Positions 28,073 to 37,004 of a DNA stretch of 64,000 bases are shown here, in pieces (the first letter of the stretch is position 1; every line of letters begins with the position of its first letter). Where the stretch lies: assembly GCA_963929535.1 (NCBI GenBank), contig CAWVIZ010000003.1, positions 310,001 through 374,000 of the forward strand, read 5' to 3'. The stretch comes from Pullilachnospira sp963929535. GTDB taxonomy: Bacteria; Bacillota; Clostridia; Lachnospirales; Lachnospiraceae. A model generated the notes under the pieces. That model was not told the origin of the DNA and ran no database searches. It saw only the letters and a list, made by a program, of their open reading frames with translations. Position numbers and translations under genes: made by a program.

Positions 28073-28376
28073 TTCTCATCCTCATTTCTCTTTCATTTGC
28101 TTCCTGTTTGCTCTGTCCGCATCCCCTTTGCCGGATCCTTACGGTCATATCATATCACACGGCCGAACCGATCCGCAACCACATCGGTCCGTTCCCCAGC
28201 CGCCGCAGCTTAACGGCGAACCCCGGCAGCGCTCCGCGATACAGTAAGCATTGCATCCGCTTACCGGCTCTATCAGTAAAAAAACCGGCGCACCGGTATT
28301 TGGATGCGCCAGTTCTTCATAACTGATCCCAGCAGTAAGATGCCATTCAGCCGCCGTATCCTGCTGCTGTATGTTT

Positions 28377-28519
28377 GTTACAGTTCAGCCTTCCAATATC
28401 CCGCGAGGTGTCACGCTGCATTCGCAGCGTGATCCCGAGATTTGCGGGCGCCAGGCTGCGATTTTCGCAGCCTGTGTGCATGCATTTGTAACAGTGAAGC
28501 CGGAAGGCTGAACTGTTAC
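28377..28519. repeat. Dispersed 143-bp element, inverted copy
   Basis: The same length and nearly the same sequence as the element at 20.0 kb, in opposite orientation, with 18-bp ends GTTACAGTTCAGCCTTCC and GGAAGGCTGAACTGTTAC. It begins ten bases after the stop of the sugar-binding lipoprotein gene. Confidence 0.88.
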
Positions 28520-28529
28520 GTATGTTTCA

Positions 28530-29708
28530 CTATTCGTATATATACTTCTGATTTTCTTCCAGATCGATATTCTCCTGATCGATCCACTGGAATCCAGGAT
28601 CGATCTCCTCCTCATTTTCCATTCCCAGTATGGCTCTGGCACCGGCTACCACTGTGGCATACCCCATCCCATAGGGATTCTGCGTCACCACGCCGGCCTC
28701 CTGTCCGTCCCTGATGGCCTGCATCTGAGTTTTTCCCATATCAAATCCCACCAGTACGATTCCCCGGTCTTCATAATCTTTCAGAACTGCCAGCGCCTGA
28801 GTACTCATTGATTCGTTGGTGCAGAAATAACCCTTCAGATCCGGATACTGGGTGAGCACTGACTCCATCTGTTCCTGAATGGACAGATCTTCCTCAGCTT
28901 CCGGCTCATAGGAAATCTCCACCACGGACACCTCCGGATGATTCTCCGCAATCTCATCGGTAAATCCCCTCACCCGCTTCTGACTGCTCTCAGAAAGGCT
29001 CATATGCGCCGCTACCGCTATCCGTCCGGCATCCCCGATCTCCTGGCAAAGCCTTTTTGCCGCTTCACGGCCGGCAGCATAGTTATCCGTCACACAGGAT
29101 GTCTCCACCAGATCGCTGGTCACACCGGAATCCAGTACAATCACCGGAATCCCGCTTCCATCAGCGCCCTCCAGAAGGGCCTCACAGGAATTCATATCAA
29201 TTGCCGCCAGGCAGAGCACATAGGGCTTACCGGATAAGGTGGCCTCTGTCAGAACAGCTTCCAAAGTATTCACCTGGCTATCCACATCCGTCTCATCCTT
29301 GGTCCCTTCAAAGGTGAAGGTGATCTTATCATCTCCCTCATACCCAAGTGTTTCATTCAGATCATCAATCGCCTGGGAAATCCCTTCCTTCACCGCATCC
29401 CAGTAACCGCTTCCCGTATTCTTGGCCACTACCGCAAAGCAGGTACCTTCTTCCAGCGGAAGTCCCTCTGCGGAAGTATAATCCGCTATCATTTCCTCCT
29501 CATCCGGAAGATCTATCTCAGGTTCATCCTGCTGCTCTGCCTCATCTGTGACTTCTGCCTCTTCCTCGGGTTCCGCGGTGGGCTCCTCTGTGGGAGTTGA
29601 CTCCGGAGTCTTGGCTCCTGTCTGTACCGTACTCTTTCCGTCTCCGCACCCCGCCAGCAGGACACCCGCCGCCAGCAGGATCGCCAGCATACTTCTTCTC
29701 CTCTTCAT
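28530..29708 (-). CDS. Sugar-binding lipoprotein (Peripla_BP_4 / ribose-type)
   Basis: A 392-aa extracellular binding protein of the LacI/RbsB fold. The signal peptide ends in LLAGC; a Thr/Glu/Pro linker follows; the binding domain shows the two-lobed pattern with VIVLDSGVTSDL and ILVGFDMGKTQMQAI-type segments. No permease or ATPase gene is adjacent, so it is an orphan binding protein or a ligand presenter for a sensor. The start is the ATG seven bases after GGGG; longer frames have no site. Confidence 0.85.
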   Translation of the reverse strand: MKRRRSMLAILLAAGVLLAGCGDGKSTVQTGAKTPESTPTEEPTAEPEEEAEVTDEAEQQDEPEIDLPDEEEMIADYTSAEGLPLEEGTCFAVVAKNTGSGYWDAVKEGISQAIDDLNETLGYEGDDKITFTFEGTKDETDVDSQVNTLEAVLTEATLSGKPYVLCLAAIDMNSCEALLEGADGSGIPVIVLDSGVTSDLVETSCVTDNYAAGREAAKRLCQEIGDAGRIAVAAHMSLSESSQKRVRGFTDEIAENHPEVSVVEISYEPEAEEDLSIQEQMESVLTQYPDLKGYFCTNESMSTQALAVLKDYEDRGIVLVGFDMGKTQMQAIRDGQEAGVVTQNPYGMGYATVVAGARAILGMENEEEIDPGFQWIDQENIDLEENQKYIYE

Positions 29709-29903
29709 TCCGAATCCCCTTGTCTGTACGTCATACTTAAAGCTGCTGCACTTTCGCACACCTTTCTGCCGAAAATTTTACAGCCCTTTAACAAAAATTG
29801 TATTCCTCTTCATTATACATATCCGGCAAAAATAGTCCATAGGAGATTCTTAAGATTTTTGTGATTTTTTTGTGTATTTTTTATTATAATCGTAACATTT
29901 CTG

Positions 29904-30992
29904 TCATTCTTTCCCTTTTTCCATTTTTCCTTCCCCGGGTTCCAATTCCTTCCATATATTTTGTACCAGCAGCACGCTCACCGGCCCCAGGAAAAATCCC
30001 ATCAGTCCATATAGAAAAAAACCTCCGTAAACAGAAATCAGCATCAGCGCCGGGTGAAGCCCGATCTCTTTTCCGATCAGCCGCGGTTCCAGGAACTGGC
30101 GGAGAAGATCTGCCGCCAGGTACAGTCCAAAGTATCCCAGCCCCAGCATATACTTTCCCTGTACACACAGGATCAGCGCCCATGGAATCAGAATTGTTCC
30201 CGTTCCGATCAGAGGAAGCGCGTCCAGAAATCCCACCACCGCTCCCGCCACAGCAAAATAGGGATTTCCCAAAAGCCAGAACCCGGCCGCACACAGCAGT
30301 CCCACCGCCGCCATGATCAGCACCTGTGCCTTCAGATACCTTCCTCCGGCCCGGCAGAGCCGGGCGGCCACTCTGCCGATTCCCCGCCTTACTCTTCCTC
30401 CTTTCATCCATTCGCGAAATTGCTCCATATCCTTCAGCACCAGGGTTCCGAATATGATCACCACCAGAATACCTCCCACCAGGGCAATGATCCCTTTCAC
30501 CAGAGTCACCAGGTATCCCAGCCAGGCCGTACCCAGCTTATTCTGCACCTCCTCCTGTACCACTCCGATCTGGTACAGCAGAAACTCCCTGCTCTTTTCT
30601 GCCGCGATCCCTGTAATATCCTCCAGCACACAGCAGCAGGTATTTAAAAATCCATCAACCTGCGATCTCCACCCCCGAATTCCGGAAAGAAGCTCCTGGG
30701 CCTGCCCCACCAAAAGTTCTCCCACCTTCCAGATTCCTCCGGCCAGCAGAACAGCAAATACAGCGATCAGAATCCCTCCTCCGATTCCCCGGCGGATCTT
30801 CCACTTCTGTTCCATCCACTTTGCTGCCGGGAGAACCATGGAAGCCAGCATCCAGCCCAATAAAAAAGGAATCGCAGCAGGAAGCAGATACCGCATACCC
30901 AGATACACTCCCAACCCGATTCCGATCAAACACGTCCATTTTTTCCGATCCACTGTCCTCACCACGCTTTCCTGTGAAATCCCTTCCTCCAC
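29904..30992 (-). CDS. AI-2E family / YtvI-like sporulation membrane protein
   Basis: A 362-aa membrane protein of the AI-2E transporter superfamily with about seven helices, a long amphipathic region (residues 110-170) and the conserved late segment FLEPRLIGKEIGLHPALMLISVYGG. Length and the basic N-terminus fit the clostridial YtvI group linked to sporulation. The likely start is a GTG with a poor ribosome site; internal GTG codons near residue 10 are alternatives. Confidence 0.8.
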   Translation of the reverse strand: MEEGISQESVVRTVDRKKWTCLIGIGLGVYLGMRYLLPAAIPFLLGWMLASMVLPAAKWMEQKWKIRRGIGGGILIAVFAVLLAGGIWKVGELLVGQAQELLSGIRGWRSQVDGFLNTCCCVLEDITGIAAEKSREFLLYQIGVVQEEVQNKLGTAWLGYLVTLVKGIIALVGGILVVIIFGTLVLKDMEQFREWMKGGRVRRGIGRVAARLCRAGGRYLKAQVLIMAAVGLLCAAGFWLLGNPYFAVAGAVVGFLDALPLIGTGTILIPWALILCVQGKYMLGLGYFGLYLAADLLRQFLEPRLIGKEIGLHPALMLISVYGGFFLYGLMGFFLGPVSVLLVQNIWKELEPGEGKMEKGKE

Positions 30993-31122
30993 AGCGATCT
31001 TATCCCGCTTCCTGCGAAACAGTCTGTCCAGTTATCTCCCGGTCCTGCCGTTTTGCTGCGGACAGGCTCCTCATCGCCTCTCCATGGATTCCGTTCTTCC
31101 ATAGTATCCGTTCCGCACATTT

Positions 31123-31803
31123 TTATATGCTGACAGTTTCTTCAAAATCCCGGAAACATTTTCCCTCCGGTTTTACACTAAAATGCATTCTCCTTCCTGT
31201 TTTCGGATGATCAAACTCCAGCCTGCAGGCGCAAAGCCCCAGATTTCCCTTTTCTCCTGCGTTCCCCGCCTGAGAATTATATTTTCCGTCTCCCAGCAGC
31301 GGCATTCCGTGATATGCCATCTGTACCCGTATCTGGTGATGCCTTCCAGTCAAAAGCTCAATCTCTGCCAGTCCCTCCGGATCTTTCCATGTCAAAATTT
31401 TGTAATTCAGCGCCGCCCTGCGGCTCCCTTCCGTCCCCGGAGATACCACTCTGGACATATTAGACCGGCCATCCTTTTCCAGATAATCCACAAACTGTCC
31501 TTCCAGTGCCGGAGGTTTTCCACAAAAGGCGGCCAGATACCACTTTTTCATCCGGCCTTTCTGCTGCTGCCTGTTCAGCTCCGCTGCCGCCCGGGAAGTT
31601 TTTCCAAATACCAGCACCCCTTCCACCGGCTGATCCAGTCTTTGCACAATTCCCACATAACCGCCCTGCAGATAAGCCTTTAACGCACTCTCCATATCCA
31701 TCTGTCCAATCCTGGCGCTCTGTACTGCCATACCCGCATGCTTCCTGCACACCAGGATTTCTCTGTCTTCATACAGAATATCCTCTTTTGTCCACTGTCT
31801 CAT
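31123..31803 (-). CDS. RluA-family pseudouridine synthase, short form
   Basis: A 226-aa protein without the N-terminal S4 domain. The catalytic loop reads IVQRLDQPVEG, keeping the essential Asp, with Gln in place of the common His. GRHHQIRVQMAYHGMPLLGD is the second RluA signature. It should convert uridine to pseudouridine in rRNA or tRNA; the site cannot be assigned. The gene follows the candidate large RNA on the same strand. Confidence 0.88.
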   Translation of the reverse strand: MRQWTKEDILYEDREILVCRKHAGMAVQSARIGQMDMESALKAYLQGGYVGIVQRLDQPVEGVLVFGKTSRAAAELNRQQQKGRMKKWYLAAFCGKPPALEGQFVDYLEKDGRSNMSRVVSPGTEGSRRAALNYKILTWKDPEGLAEIELLTGRHHQIRVQMAYHGMPLLGDGKYNSQAGNAGEKGNLGLCACRLEFDHPKTGRRMHFSVKPEGKCFRDFEETVSI

Positions 31804-31826
31804 CTAACTTTTCTCCTGTGTTTCGC

Positions 31827-31856
31827 AGCAGTTCAGCCTTTTGGCTTTACTGTTAC
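31827..31856. repeat. End hairpin of the dispersed repeat (solo)
   Basis: GCAGTTCAGCCTTTTGGCTT TACTGTTAC: the outer hairpin only, in the upstream region of the pseudouridine synthase gene. Confidence 0.5.
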
Positions 31857-31989
31857 TTTTCCGTCATGTACCTACAGCATTTCACCATCTTCCGCGACTT
31901 GCAAACGTAGTATACCCTATTTTATCCGAAAATGCCATCCCTCATCCCAGGTTATCTCCCCACCGTTGTGACAGTTCCACCCCGATCAG

Positions 31990-32985
31990 ACAACATTAGA
32001 ACAACCGTTACATCTCATCGCTTCGACATAACGGTTGTTCTAATGATGTTCTTTATTCAATTTTTATAACCTCTTCTTACTTTTCTTTCTTCTTATTTAC
32101 CTATCTTTTTAGATAATTACCCGATACGAAATGTTCTTGACAGTTCCATATTCAATTATCTATATCAATTTTTCTTCCCTGCTCGTAAGCTTTCACTTAC
32201 TTAGAAATGTTATATATATGTGATAATAAAAAGTTTCCGATTTATCTCCCGTAATGAATCTTCCAGGCTTTCCTCTACTTTCACTTGCTATATAATCGTA
32301 CTTCCGAATCAGAGACTTAAAATATAAGATTTTCTTTTCAAATACATCTGCTGCTCATCTGTCAGCCCATATATTTTACTCTTTTACTTATATTTTATGG
32401 ATTCCACCATTTAAATATTATATAGTGTCGTTCAATAGAAGATAAAACCTTTTTAAATTATATTTCTTTACATATAATTTAAAATCTTTTTATTATTGGT
32501 GTGGTACCTTGCTCAGTGTAAGTACTAACTTTTTTTACCTTTCATCTAATCTCTTTATCATCTTCTTTGTGATGATCTTCTTTTTCTTTTCATCCTTCAT
32601 GAAAGGTCTTTCTTGCGGGGAACGTTATGTCGTACCACTCTTACACTGGTTATTAGATTCTTCCTTTCCCATTGGAATCACCCTTTCCGCTCAATCTTTC
32701 GATTCGAGGTCTTACTTTTCACATCTCATCTAATGAATACCGATTTCTTTTGTACTTCAGATCCTGTCAGCTGTTTTTGATTTCTTTATCATGTTTGAAT
32801 AAGATACCTGATATCCTACCGCCCAAACTTTCCGGAAATCCGATTCATCTGATAAGATTCTGTCGTATGATGAAATTCCGCTTCCTTTGATGTTCCTTCT
32901 TCCATTCTTCTTATGAGGATTTCTCGTCTCCTTCATAGAAAATGGGGTGTTGATGTTTTGAAGTAAGTGTTTTGTTTGTTGTTGA
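31990..32985 (-). ncRNA. Candidate large structured non-coding RNA (about 1 kb)
   Basis: A 1.5-kb gap between genes holds no credible reading frame, but on the minus strand it starts with an almost perfect promoter. The predicted transcript is purine-rich and has many helices: GAAA-capped hairpins at 32690-32708 (seven pairs with a bulged G) and 32185-32200 (six pairs), a perfect 12-bp stem at 32452-32483, and a perfect 16-bp stem at 31995-32044. Two segments (32632-32638 and 32640-32647) are complementary to 32501-32507 and 32515-32522 in crossing order, as in a pseudoknot. Size and style recall ROOL, GOLLD or OLE RNAs, but no match to a known family could be tested. The 3' end is a guess; the last stem has no T-run, so it could also be a long leader of the pseudouridine synthase gene. 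Confidence 0.55.
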
Positions 32986-32989
32986 TATT

Positions 32990-33018
32990 ATAATAGCAGA
33001 AGCCCCTGTATTTGTCAA
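32990..33018 (-). promoter_or_regulatory. Extended -10 sigma-A promoter of the candidate RNA
   Basis: TTGACA, a 17-base spacer ending TGC, then TATTAT. Both a consensus -35 and a TGn extended -10 are present. A transcript would start near 32983. No open reading frame with a ribosome site follows on this strand. Confidence 0.8.
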
Positions 33019-33278
33019 CACATTTTTTTGATATTTTTAAAAATATTTTTTAATACTATATTTATCCGTTCTTTAACTATTAATTGTAGTTTATTTTCAT
33101 ATTTTTTCAGATTATTTTGTATAGCGTTTCATTTCAAAATTTCATTCTCAAAAAGCCCCCTCGCAAATGCAAACATATCCATTTTTCGGAGCCAGGCATA
33201 TACCGCCGGCACGCATCTGACACCGCCCGGAACAAAACGAAGACTGCCTGGCGTTGGCGGCACCCCCCGGGAGGATCG

Positions 33279-33325
33279 GAAAAAGCCGGCCTGTCCAGGA
33301 GTTTCAAGTCCTGAAACAGACCGGC
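33279..33325 (-). terminator. Intrinsic terminator of the aconitase-family gene
   Basis: Minus strand GCCGGTCTGTTTCAGGA pairs with TCCTGGACAGGCCGGC (one internal mismatch pair) and is followed by five T, 21 bases after the stop codon. It separates this gene from the candidate RNA promoter. Confidence 0.85.
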
Positions 33326-33345
33326 ACATCTGCCGCTGTATCTTA

Positions 33346-35613
33346 TTATCCCCGATAATAATTGATCAGACATCCCTTCAGGATAATCGTTCTCTCATCG
33401 TCCGTCAGCTCACCCAGCTTTAACTGGAAGGGTACAAGCCCTCCATCCTTTACTGTGTAAGCCGTGATGGTCTCGGCCTTCTCCTCCACCGCTTTCCGGA
33501 TCTGCGGAATAAACAGATAATCCCCATTGGCAAAAGGCAGATCCCCTGACGGAATCAGGAAAGGAAGCATACCCCAGTTGATCAGGTTGGAGCGGTACCT
33601 CTTAGTGGCATATTCATTGGCAATATTAGCCCAGCCCCCCAGAACCTTCTGGCAGGATGCTGCCTGCTCACGGGCGGAACCATCTCCCGGCTTGACAGCA
33701 AAAATTGTGGATCCTACACCCAGGTTGGATGCACTCACCTCCGGATATTCTTTACGTACCGCAGCCAGCACATCCGCCAGCTCCGGCACTGCTCCAACAG
33801 GGTCTTCTCCCTTTTCAATGGCCTTCTGTGCTTTCTGCACCTCTTTTGCCCGTCCCACATATGCGGGATCCTTTCTGGAAAGAGCAAACTCCGCCAGCCC
33901 CAAGGGATTGGAGCGGTAAGAAGAAGTCTCTCCGGACGGGATCAGCTCATCGGTGGTGGTTACAGGATCATGGATCTCAGATACCACTTTCAGGACCAGA
34001 TTGTCCGCCAGGCTTGGCATCTCGGGCCAGTCCTTGATGTTGGGTCCGAACTGGATCTCCACCGACGGATCCGCCACGCCCTTGCTGTCAAACACCCTGT
34101 TCTTATAAATGGTGCTGTCAAAGAAATATCTGGGATTGGTGTACGTTCCTTCAAACTCTGTAGCCGGAGTCAGACGTCCCTTGTTGGCTGCTGTGGCCGC
34201 AATGGATCTGGCATCCATCAGCGCCACTGATGAGATCTGTCCGTTCTGGATCTTGGATCCCTCCCGATTGGGGAAGTTTCTGGTGGAATGACGGATACTG
34301 AAGGCATTGTTGGCCGGTGTATCTCCAGCTCCGAAGCAGGGACCGCAGAACGCAGTTTTTACCACAGCTCCCGTCTCCAGCAATGTGGCCAGAGTACCAT
34401 TCTTGGCCAGTTCAATGTAAATGGGCGTGCTGGCCGGATACACGCTCAGCGTAAATGCATCTGCCCCGATGCTGGCTCCCTTCAGGATATCCGCCGCCGC
34501 ACAGATATTTTCAAATCCGCCTCCCGCGCAGCCCGCGATGATCCCCTGATCCACGTACAGTCTTCCGTCCTTCACCTTATTCTTCAGCGTAAACGGAATC
34601 TTACCGTCCAGACTGACCTGAGCCTTTTTCTCCACATCCTCCAGAATATCCGTCAGATTGGCGTTCAGCTCATCAATGGTGTATGTATTGCTGGGATGGA
34701 AGGGCATGGCGATCATCGGACGGATCTTATCCAGCTCCACCACGATCATGCCATCATAATATGCGATCTCACCTGGATTCAGCTCTTTATACGCTTCCTC
34801 TCTTCCGTGAATCTCATAAAATTCCCGGATCTTCTCATCGGTTCTCCAGACAGATGACAGACAGGTGGTTTCAGTGGTCATTACATCAATGCCGATACGG
34901 AAATCCGCACTGAGGCTGGACACACCGGGGCCCACGAATTCCATCACTTTGTTCTTCACATATCCATTTTTGAATACAGCGCCGATGATAGCCAGGGCCA
35001 CATCCTGCGGTCCCACTCCCGGAATGGGTTCTCCCTTCAGGTATACTCCCACCACTCCCGGCATACTGATATCATATGTCTTGGATAAAAGCTGTTTTAC
35101 CAGCTCCGGTCCGCCTTCGCCAACCGCCATGGTACCAAGAGCTCCATACCGGGTATGGCTGTCAGAACCCAGGATCATCTTCCCGGCTTCTGCCAGCATT
35201 TCCCTGGCATACTGATGGATTACAGCCTGGTGCGGGGGAACATACACGCCGCCGTACTTCTTGGCGCATGTGAGTCCGAACATGTGATCATCCTCATTGA
35301 TCGTTCCTCCCACTGCGCACAGAGAATTGTGGCAGTTGGTCAGCACATAGGGAATGGGGAATTTTTCCAGTCCGGACGCACGCGCTGTCTGAATGATTCC
35401 CACAAAGGTAATATCATGGGATGTCAGCTTGTCAAATTTGATCTGCAGCTCTTCCATATTTCCGGAGGTATTATGCTCCTTTAAAATCCCATATGCAATG
35501 GTATTCTTCGCAGCTTCTTTAGGTGCAGGAAATCCCTGCGCAGCCGCTTTCTCCGGTTCTACGATCTCAGTTCCACCTGTCAGATATGCTCCGCCTTCAT
35601 ATAATTGAATCAT
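33346..35613 (-). CDS. Aconitase-family hydratase
   Basis: A 755-aa iron-sulfur hydratase resembling E. coli YbhJ more than AcnA/B. The three cluster cysteines can be placed in TNCHNSLCAVGG/GLTC (first region) and CAGGG and FCGPCFGAGDTPANN (later regions). The C-terminal swivel domain begins near residue 560. It probably interconverts hydroxy-acids by dehydration/hydration; citrate is possible but not shown, since no citrate synthase or isocitrate dehydrogenase is nearby. AGGGAG lies six bases before the ATG. A PucR-type regulator lies directly upstream and may control it. Confidence 0.85.
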   Translation of the reverse strand: MIQLYEGGAYLTGGTEIVEPEKAAAQGFPAPKEAAKNTIAYGILKEHNTSGNMEELQIKFDKLTSHDITFVGIIQTARASGLEKFPIPYVLTNCHNSLCAVGGTINEDDHMFGLTCAKKYGGVYVPPHQAVIHQYAREMLAEAGKMILGSDSHTRYGALGTMAVGEGGPELVKQLLSKTYDISMPGVVGVYLKGEPIPGVGPQDVALAIIGAVFKNGYVKNKVMEFVGPGVSSLSADFRIGIDVMTTETTCLSSVWRTDEKIREFYEIHGREEAYKELNPGEIAYYDGMIVVELDKIRPMIAMPFHPSNTYTIDELNANLTDILEDVEKKAQVSLDGKIPFTLKNKVKDGRLYVDQGIIAGCAGGGFENICAAADILKGASIGADAFTLSVYPASTPIYIELAKNGTLATLLETGAVVKTAFCGPCFGAGDTPANNAFSIRHSTRNFPNREGSKIQNGQISSVALMDARSIAATAANKGRLTPATEFEGTYTNPRYFFDSTIYKNRVFDSKGVADPSVEIQFGPNIKDWPEMPSLADNLVLKVVSEIHDPVTTTDELIPSGETSSYRSNPLGLAEFALSRKDPAYVGRAKEVQKAQKAIEKGEDPVGAVPELADVLAAVRKEYPEVSASNLGVGSTIFAVKPGDGSAREQAASCQKVLGGWANIANEYATKRYRSNLINWGMLPFLIPSGDLPFANGDYLFIPQIRKAVEEKAETITAYTVKDGGLVPFQLKLGELTDDERTIILKGCLINYYRG

Positions 35614-35633
35614 CTCTTACTCCCTTTCTCAGG

Positions 35634-36719
35634 TCAATCCTGGTTTTCCATGTATTTCATATAGCTTACCACCATCATGGCAATCTTGAACGTCAGGGCA
35701 TCGTCAAATACCCGGATATCCAGTCCCGTACTCTTCTGCAGCTTCTCCAGACGGTATACCAGTGTATTTCTGTGTACATAAAGCTGACGTGAAGTCTCTG
35801 AAACGTTCAGGTTGTTCTCAAAGAACTTATTGATGGTGGTCAGGGTTTCATCATCAAACGTATCCGGAAGCTGCTTGCCGAACACCTCCCGCATGAACAT
35901 CTGACACAAAGGAATGGGCAGCTGATAGATCAGCCGGCCGATCCCCAGATTGTTGTAGGGCACCACCACCTTGTCAGCATAAAAAATCTTTCCTACTTCC
36001 AGGGCCATTTTGGCCTCCTTGTAAGATCTGGACACGTCCTTGATCTCCCGGATGATATTTCCATAGGAAACCCTGACCTGGGACATAGCCTCCACATTCA
36101 GCATATCCACCAGTGTCCGGGCAATCTGGTTCAGCTCCTCATATCCATCCGTATCCTTCAGCTCCTTGACAATGATGATGCTCTTCTCATCCACAGCCGT
36201 GATATAATCTCTGGGTTTGGAGGCGTACAGGCTCCGGATCGTTTCCATGGCGTTGTTATCCTTCTCATACTTTGTCTCCACCATAAAGACTACCCGTTTT
36301 ACGTCCGTCTCGATCCGAAGCTTTTTGGCCCGGTTATAGATATCCACCATCAGCAGATTATCCAGCAACAGGTTCTGGATAAAATTATTCTTGTCCAGAC
36401 GCTCTTTATAGGCAATGATCAGATTCTGGATCTGGCAGACCGCGATCTTTCCGATCATATACGCATCTTCACTGTTTCCTTTGGCCACCAGCACATACTC
36501 CACTGTCTGATCGTCATATACTTTAAAAAAATGGTATCCCTGCATCACCTGACTGTCTGCCGGAGACTGGGCAAAATCCCGGATATGATCCGCATTCAGC
36601 TCTTCATCCTCCATCGTAGTCACCAGCATCTGTCCTTCCACATTCAGCACGCACAGATCGATCCTGGTAATGGCCCGCAGCTCGTCAATCGTTCTCTGTA
36701 ATACCTGGCTTGAAACCAA
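35634..36719 (-). CDS. CdaR/PucR-type transcriptional regulator
   Basis: 361 aa. The N-terminal sugar-diacid-recognition-like region (residues 1-130, beginning VSSQVLQRTIDELRAIT) and a GGDEF-like middle precede a C-terminal PucR HTH (NVSETSRQLYVHRNTLVYRL, near residue 310). Such proteins activate hydroxyacid or diacid use, which fits the hydratase gene 20 bases downstream. A TTG start is preferred because AGGAAG lies seven bases upstream and the protein aligns from there. Confidence 0.85.
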   Translation of the reverse strand: MVSSQVLQRTIDELRAITRIDLCVLNVEGQMLVTTMEDEELNADHIRDFAQSPADSQVMQGYHFFKVYDDQTVEYVLVAKGNSEDAYMIGKIAVCQIQNLIIAYKERLDKNNFIQNLLLDNLLMVDIYNRAKKLRIETDVKRVVFMVETKYEKDNNAMETIRSLYASKPRDYITAVDEKSIIIVKELKDTDGYEELNQIARTLVDMLNVEAMSQVRVSYGNIIREIKDVSRSYKEAKMALEVGKIFYADKVVVPYNNLGIGRLIYQLPIPLCQMFMREVFGKQLPDTFDDETLTTINKFFENNLNVSETSRQLYVHRNTLVYRLEKLQKSTGLDIRVFDDALTFKIAMMVVSYMKYMENQD

Positions 36720-36946
36720 GTTCTCACTTCCTTCCTGTCTCTTTCTGAATCCGAGTCAAAAACCCACAGCAGCGCTACAGATCCTGACTTCCCCCGGCAG
36801 GTCTTCGCTCCGCTTCGGCCCGACCCAGACACGTTCGCCTGGCTCACTGCCCGCGGGAATCAATGATCGTCAGCAAACCTTTAGTAACTATCTACTAATA
36901 TATCGTATTTTTCGTAAAATAGCAAACAATAATCACGGTATTTACA

Positions 36947-36979
36947 TAAAAACAGAGGGTATACTTTCGTATACCCTCC
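36947..36979 (-). terminator. Intrinsic terminator of the ATPase gene
   Basis: Minus strand GAGGGTATAC, GAAA loop, GTATACCCTC, then TGTTTTT. A ten-bp perfect stem with a stable tetraloop, 25 bases after the stop codon. Confidence 0.9.
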
Positions 36980-37004
36980 GAAAAACCTTCTGTTATTCCT
37001 GATA

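Noticed and set aside
31995..32044. The perfect 16-bp stem as a simple terminator
   Set aside because: Neither strand has a T-run after the stem, so it is kept as part of the candidate RNA and not called a terminator.
32509..32733. 74-codon plus-strand frame in the 32-kb gap
   Set aside because: Phe/Ser-rich low-complexity translation without a ribosome site; the strong promoter and helices are on the other strand.
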